From: Lawsonibacter sp.
GTDB lineage: Bacteria; Bacillota; Clostridia; Oscillospirales; Oscillospiraceae
DNA: 15,132 bases
Assembly: GCA_022798855.1 (NCBI GenBank)
Contig: JAAWNI010000023.1
Location: forward strand, 1-15,132
Reading direction: 5' to 3'
Positions 13,471 through 15,132 of this stretch are shown here, in pieces; position 1 is the stretch's first letter, and each line of letters starts with the position of its first letter. A program made the position numbers and the translations under genes. The notes below the pieces were generated by a model. That model had not been told where the DNA came from, did not search any database, and saw nothing but the letters and a program-made list of their open reading frames with translations.

Positions 13471-14139
13471 ATGAGCGAAAAATTTGGAATCTTTGACATG
13501 GACGGCACCCTGGTGGACTCCCTCCCCTACTGGCGGCAGCTCTACCGGGAGTATCTGGCCAGCCGGGGGATTACCGACCCCCCCAGGTCCATCATGAGCC
13601 AGACCCCCAGCATGACCGCCCCCGAAGCCGCCTCCTTCTTCATCCGCAGCTTTCAGCTGTCCGACACCCAGGAGGAGGCCGTGGCCGAGATCAACCGGAT
13701 CATCGGGGAGCACTACCGCTCCCACATCCCCCTTCGGGTGGGGGCGGAGGAGTTCCTCCAGCGGCTGGAGGAGGAGGGCTGGCGCATGTGCGTCGCTTCC
13801 GCCACCGCCCCGGAGCTTATCGACCTCTGCCTGCGCCACCTGGGCATCCGGCGTTATTTCCAGTTCGCCCTGTCCTGCGTGGAGGTGGGGGTGGGCAAAA
13901 CCCGCCCGGACGTCTACCTGGAAGCCGCACGGCGGCTGGGCGGCGCGCCCGGCCAGACCGTCGTTTTTGAGGACGCCATCATTCCCGCCGCCACCGCGAA
14001 GCAGGCCGGCTTCCTTTTGGCCAGCATCTACAACGGCTCCCCCCACCAGGACCACGACGAGCTTCGGGCCCTCTCCGACTGCTACCTCACTACTTGGGAT
14101 TATGAGGACTTCTCCAGGCAGTTCCAGCGCTTTACCTAG
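13471..14139 (+). CDS. HAD superfamily hydrolase (phosphatase, beta-phosphoglucomutase-like)
   Basis: The product is 222 aa. Motif I is DMDGTLVDS (D9 and D11), motif II is Ser110 in VASAT, motif III is Lys143 in GKTRPDVYL, and motif IV is the acidic pair E167-D168 in VFEDA. The cap between residues 16 and 85 is helical, as in subfamily IA. It is likely to act on a small phosphorylated metabolite, but the substrate cannot be told from the sequence. The ATG follows a weak AGGA. It is divergent from cdd and is followed by the palindromic repeats and a strong terminator. I saw no clear plus-strand promoter. Confidence 0.88.
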   Translation: MSEKFGIFDMDGTLVDSLPYWRQLYREYLASRGITDPPRSIMSQTPSMTAPEAASFFIRSFQLSDTQEEAVAEINRIIGEHYRSHIPLRVGAEEFLQRLEEEGWRMCVASATAPELIDLCLRHLGIRRYFQFALSCVEVGVGKTRPDVYLEAARRLGGAPGQTVVFEDAIIPAATAKQAGFLLASIYNGSPHQDHDELRALSDCYLTTWDYEDFSRQFQRFT

Positions 14140-14168
14140 GACTTGTTTGCGCTAAACCTATCGTTTTA

Positions 14169-14220
14169 AGGCTCCCTCTATGAGGGAGCTGGCACCGCCG
14201 CATGCGGTGGCTGAGGGAGT
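14169..14220. repeat. REP-like palindromic element, unit 1
   Basis: Two hairpins in tandem: CTCCCTC/GAGGGAG and CCGC/GCGG with the loop CATG. The style resembles intergenic palindromic repeats common in gut Clostridia. It lies just after the HAD gene and is not coding. Confidence 0.6.
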
Positions 14221-14237
14221 AAAACAAGGCACAACTT

Positions 14238-14286
14238 CTCTCCCCCCGTCACGGCTCCGCTGTGCCACCCCCCTCCCAGAGGGGGA
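14238..14286. repeat. REP-like palindromic element, unit 2, inverted
   Basis: Its reverse complement follows the same layout as unit 1: CCCCCTCT...GGGGG then TGGCAC...GTGACGGGGGGAG. So the two units form an inverted pair about 17 bases apart. Similarity is partial. Confidence 0.5.
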
Positions 14287-14296
14287 CGAACTGACA

Positions 14297-14330
14297 GGCC
14301 GCCGTCCATTTTGGACGGCGGCCCTTTCTT
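14297..14330 (+). terminator. Strong intrinsic terminator after the HAD gene
   Basis: GGCCGCCGTCC (14297-14307) and GGACGGCGGCC (14313-14323) form an 11-bp perfect stem with loop ATTTT, followed by CTTTCTTTT on the plus strand. On the minus strand the stem follows the glycogen synthase stop but lacks a T-run. Confidence 0.75.
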
Positions 14331-15132
14331 TTATCCCAGGATTCGGTTGTAGATTTCCAAATACTGCTGGGCGGAGTTCTTCCAGGAGAAGTCGGCGGAC
14401 ATGCCCTCCTTCTGGAGCCCCTTCCAGGCCTTTTTATTGTTGTGGTACAGCTCCACGGCCTCCCGCAGCACCCAGACCATGTCGCCAGCGCTGATGTTGG
14501 AGAAGGTGAAGCCCCGGCCGGTGCCCTCGAACTTGTTGTAGGGGGTGACCGTGTCCTTCAAGCCGCCCGTCTCCCGGACCACGGGCACGGTGCCGAACCG
14601 CATGGCGATCATCTGGCTCAGGCCGCAGGGCTCCGAGACGGAGGGCATCAGGAACAGGTCCGCTCCGGCGTAAATCATGTTGGACAGGGGGCCGGAGTAG
14701 GTCAGCTGGGCGGAGAAGCGGCCGGGATACTGGCCCTGGGCGTGGCGGAAGGCCTCCTCGTACTGCCAGTCGCCGGTGCCCAGCACCACCATCTGGACCC
14801 CCAGGCCCATGATGTCGTGGATGGCGTCGGTGACCATGGAGAAGCCCTTGTGCCCCACCAGCCGGGAGACGCAGGCGATGAGGGGGGCGTCCGGGTCCTC
14901 CTCCAGGCCCACCGCCCGCTGGAGGGCGGCCTTGCAGGCGGCCTTGCCTTTGGCCAGGGTCTTCTGGGTGAAGTTGGCCGCCAGCCCCTCCATGGCTGCG
15001 GGGTCGTACAGGGCCACGTCAATGCCGTTGAGAATGCCCTCCAGCTTGCCGCTCTGCTGGTTGATGACCCCGTCCAGGCCGTGGGCGTAGAAGGGGGTGC
15101 GCAGCTCCTGGGCGTAGGTGGGGGAGACGGTG
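14331..15132 (-). CDS. glgA: Glycogen synthase GlgA, C-terminal part (runs off right edge)
   Basis: GlgA transfers glucose from ADP-glucose to a growing alpha-1,4-glucan. The visible 267 codons are in phase up to the window edge, so the gene continues to the right. They open TVSPTYAQEL and GILNGIDVALYDP, the end of the N-terminal domain of GT5 enzymes, and continue with SRLVGHKGFSMV, and GADLFLMPSVSEPCGLSQM with RFGTVPVVRETGG, the ADP-glucose-binding and catalytic C-terminal domain. The stop is TAA at 14331. Neighbouring glg genes, if any, would lie to the right. Identification is firm; the start is outside the window. Confidence 0.95.
   Translation of the reverse strand, partial: TVSPTYAQELRTPFYAHGLDGVINQQSGKLEGILNGIDVALYDPAAMEGLAANFTQKTLAKGKAACKAALQRAVGLEEDPDAPLIACVSRLVGHKGFSMVTDAIHDIMGLGVQMVVLGTGDWQYEEAFRHAQGQYPGRFSAQLTYSGPLSNMIYAGADLFLMPSVSEPCGLSQMIAMRFGTVPVVRETGGLKDTVTPYNKFEGTGRGFTFSNISAGDMVWVLREAVELYHNNKKAWKGLQKEGMSADFSWKNSAQQYLEIYNRILG

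Noticed and set aside
14331..15017. glgA starting at 15017
   Set aside because: The GTG there is internal: the frame continues to the right edge with conserved GT5 sequence, so the gene is cut by the window.
1..15132. CRISPR arrays, transposases, integrases, toxin-antitoxin or restriction genes, tRNA and rRNA genes
   Set aside because: I looked for direct-repeat arrays, recognisable mobile-gene motifs and cloverleaf structures and found none.

Overview
The window is a GC-rich stretch of bacterial chromosome dominated by a flagellar gene cluster on the minus strand. The gene order (flgM-flgN-flgK-flgL-DUF6470-fliW-csrA), strong AGGAGG-type ribosome sites, sigma-A-like promoters with 17-bp spacers, and a high-GC codon bias point to a motile Gram-positive gut anaerobe of the class Clostridia. 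An Oscillospiraceae-type organism (Flavonifractor/Intestinimonas/Oscillibacter-like) is my inference from GC content, gene order and the style of intergenic repeats; I could not run a search.

Layout from right to left, in the direction of transcription. The late-type block begins at about 11.7 kb: flgM (anti-sigma factor), flgN (chaperone), flgK and flgL (hook-filament junction proteins), a DUF6470/YviE-like gene, fliW and csrA, closed by an intrinsic terminator at about 5.65 kb. A 393-bp AT-rich gene-free stretch with three candidate sigma-A promoters follows. The early-type block comes next: flgB, flgC (rod), fliE (MS ring-rod adapter), fliF (MS ring), fliG (rotor switch), fliH and the start of fliI (export ATPase regulator and ATPase), which runs off the left edge. 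Genes in both blocks are tightly packed or overlapping. fliF and fliH start with TTG and fliI with GTG.

Right of flgM, a divergent gene encodes a PilZ-domain protein, a family that includes c-di-GMP-responsive flagellar brakes. A long palindrome overlaps its promoter. A bidirectional terminator separates it from a convergent small DUF378 membrane protein. Then come cytidine deaminase (minus), a HAD-family phosphatase (plus), an inverted pair of REP-like palindromic repeats, a strong terminator, and the 3' part of a glycogen synthase gene running off the right edge.

The flagellar genes form a coherent programme: basal body and export genes on the left, junction proteins plus FlgM/sigma-28 and FliW/CsrA checkpoints on the right, and PilZ next door as a likely second-messenger input. 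I found no clearly new system. The most unusual points are large repeat-containing insertions in FlgL and FlgK, the palindrome at the pilZ promoter, tandem hairpins ahead of fliW, and leaders where the ribosome site can be masked by base pairing.
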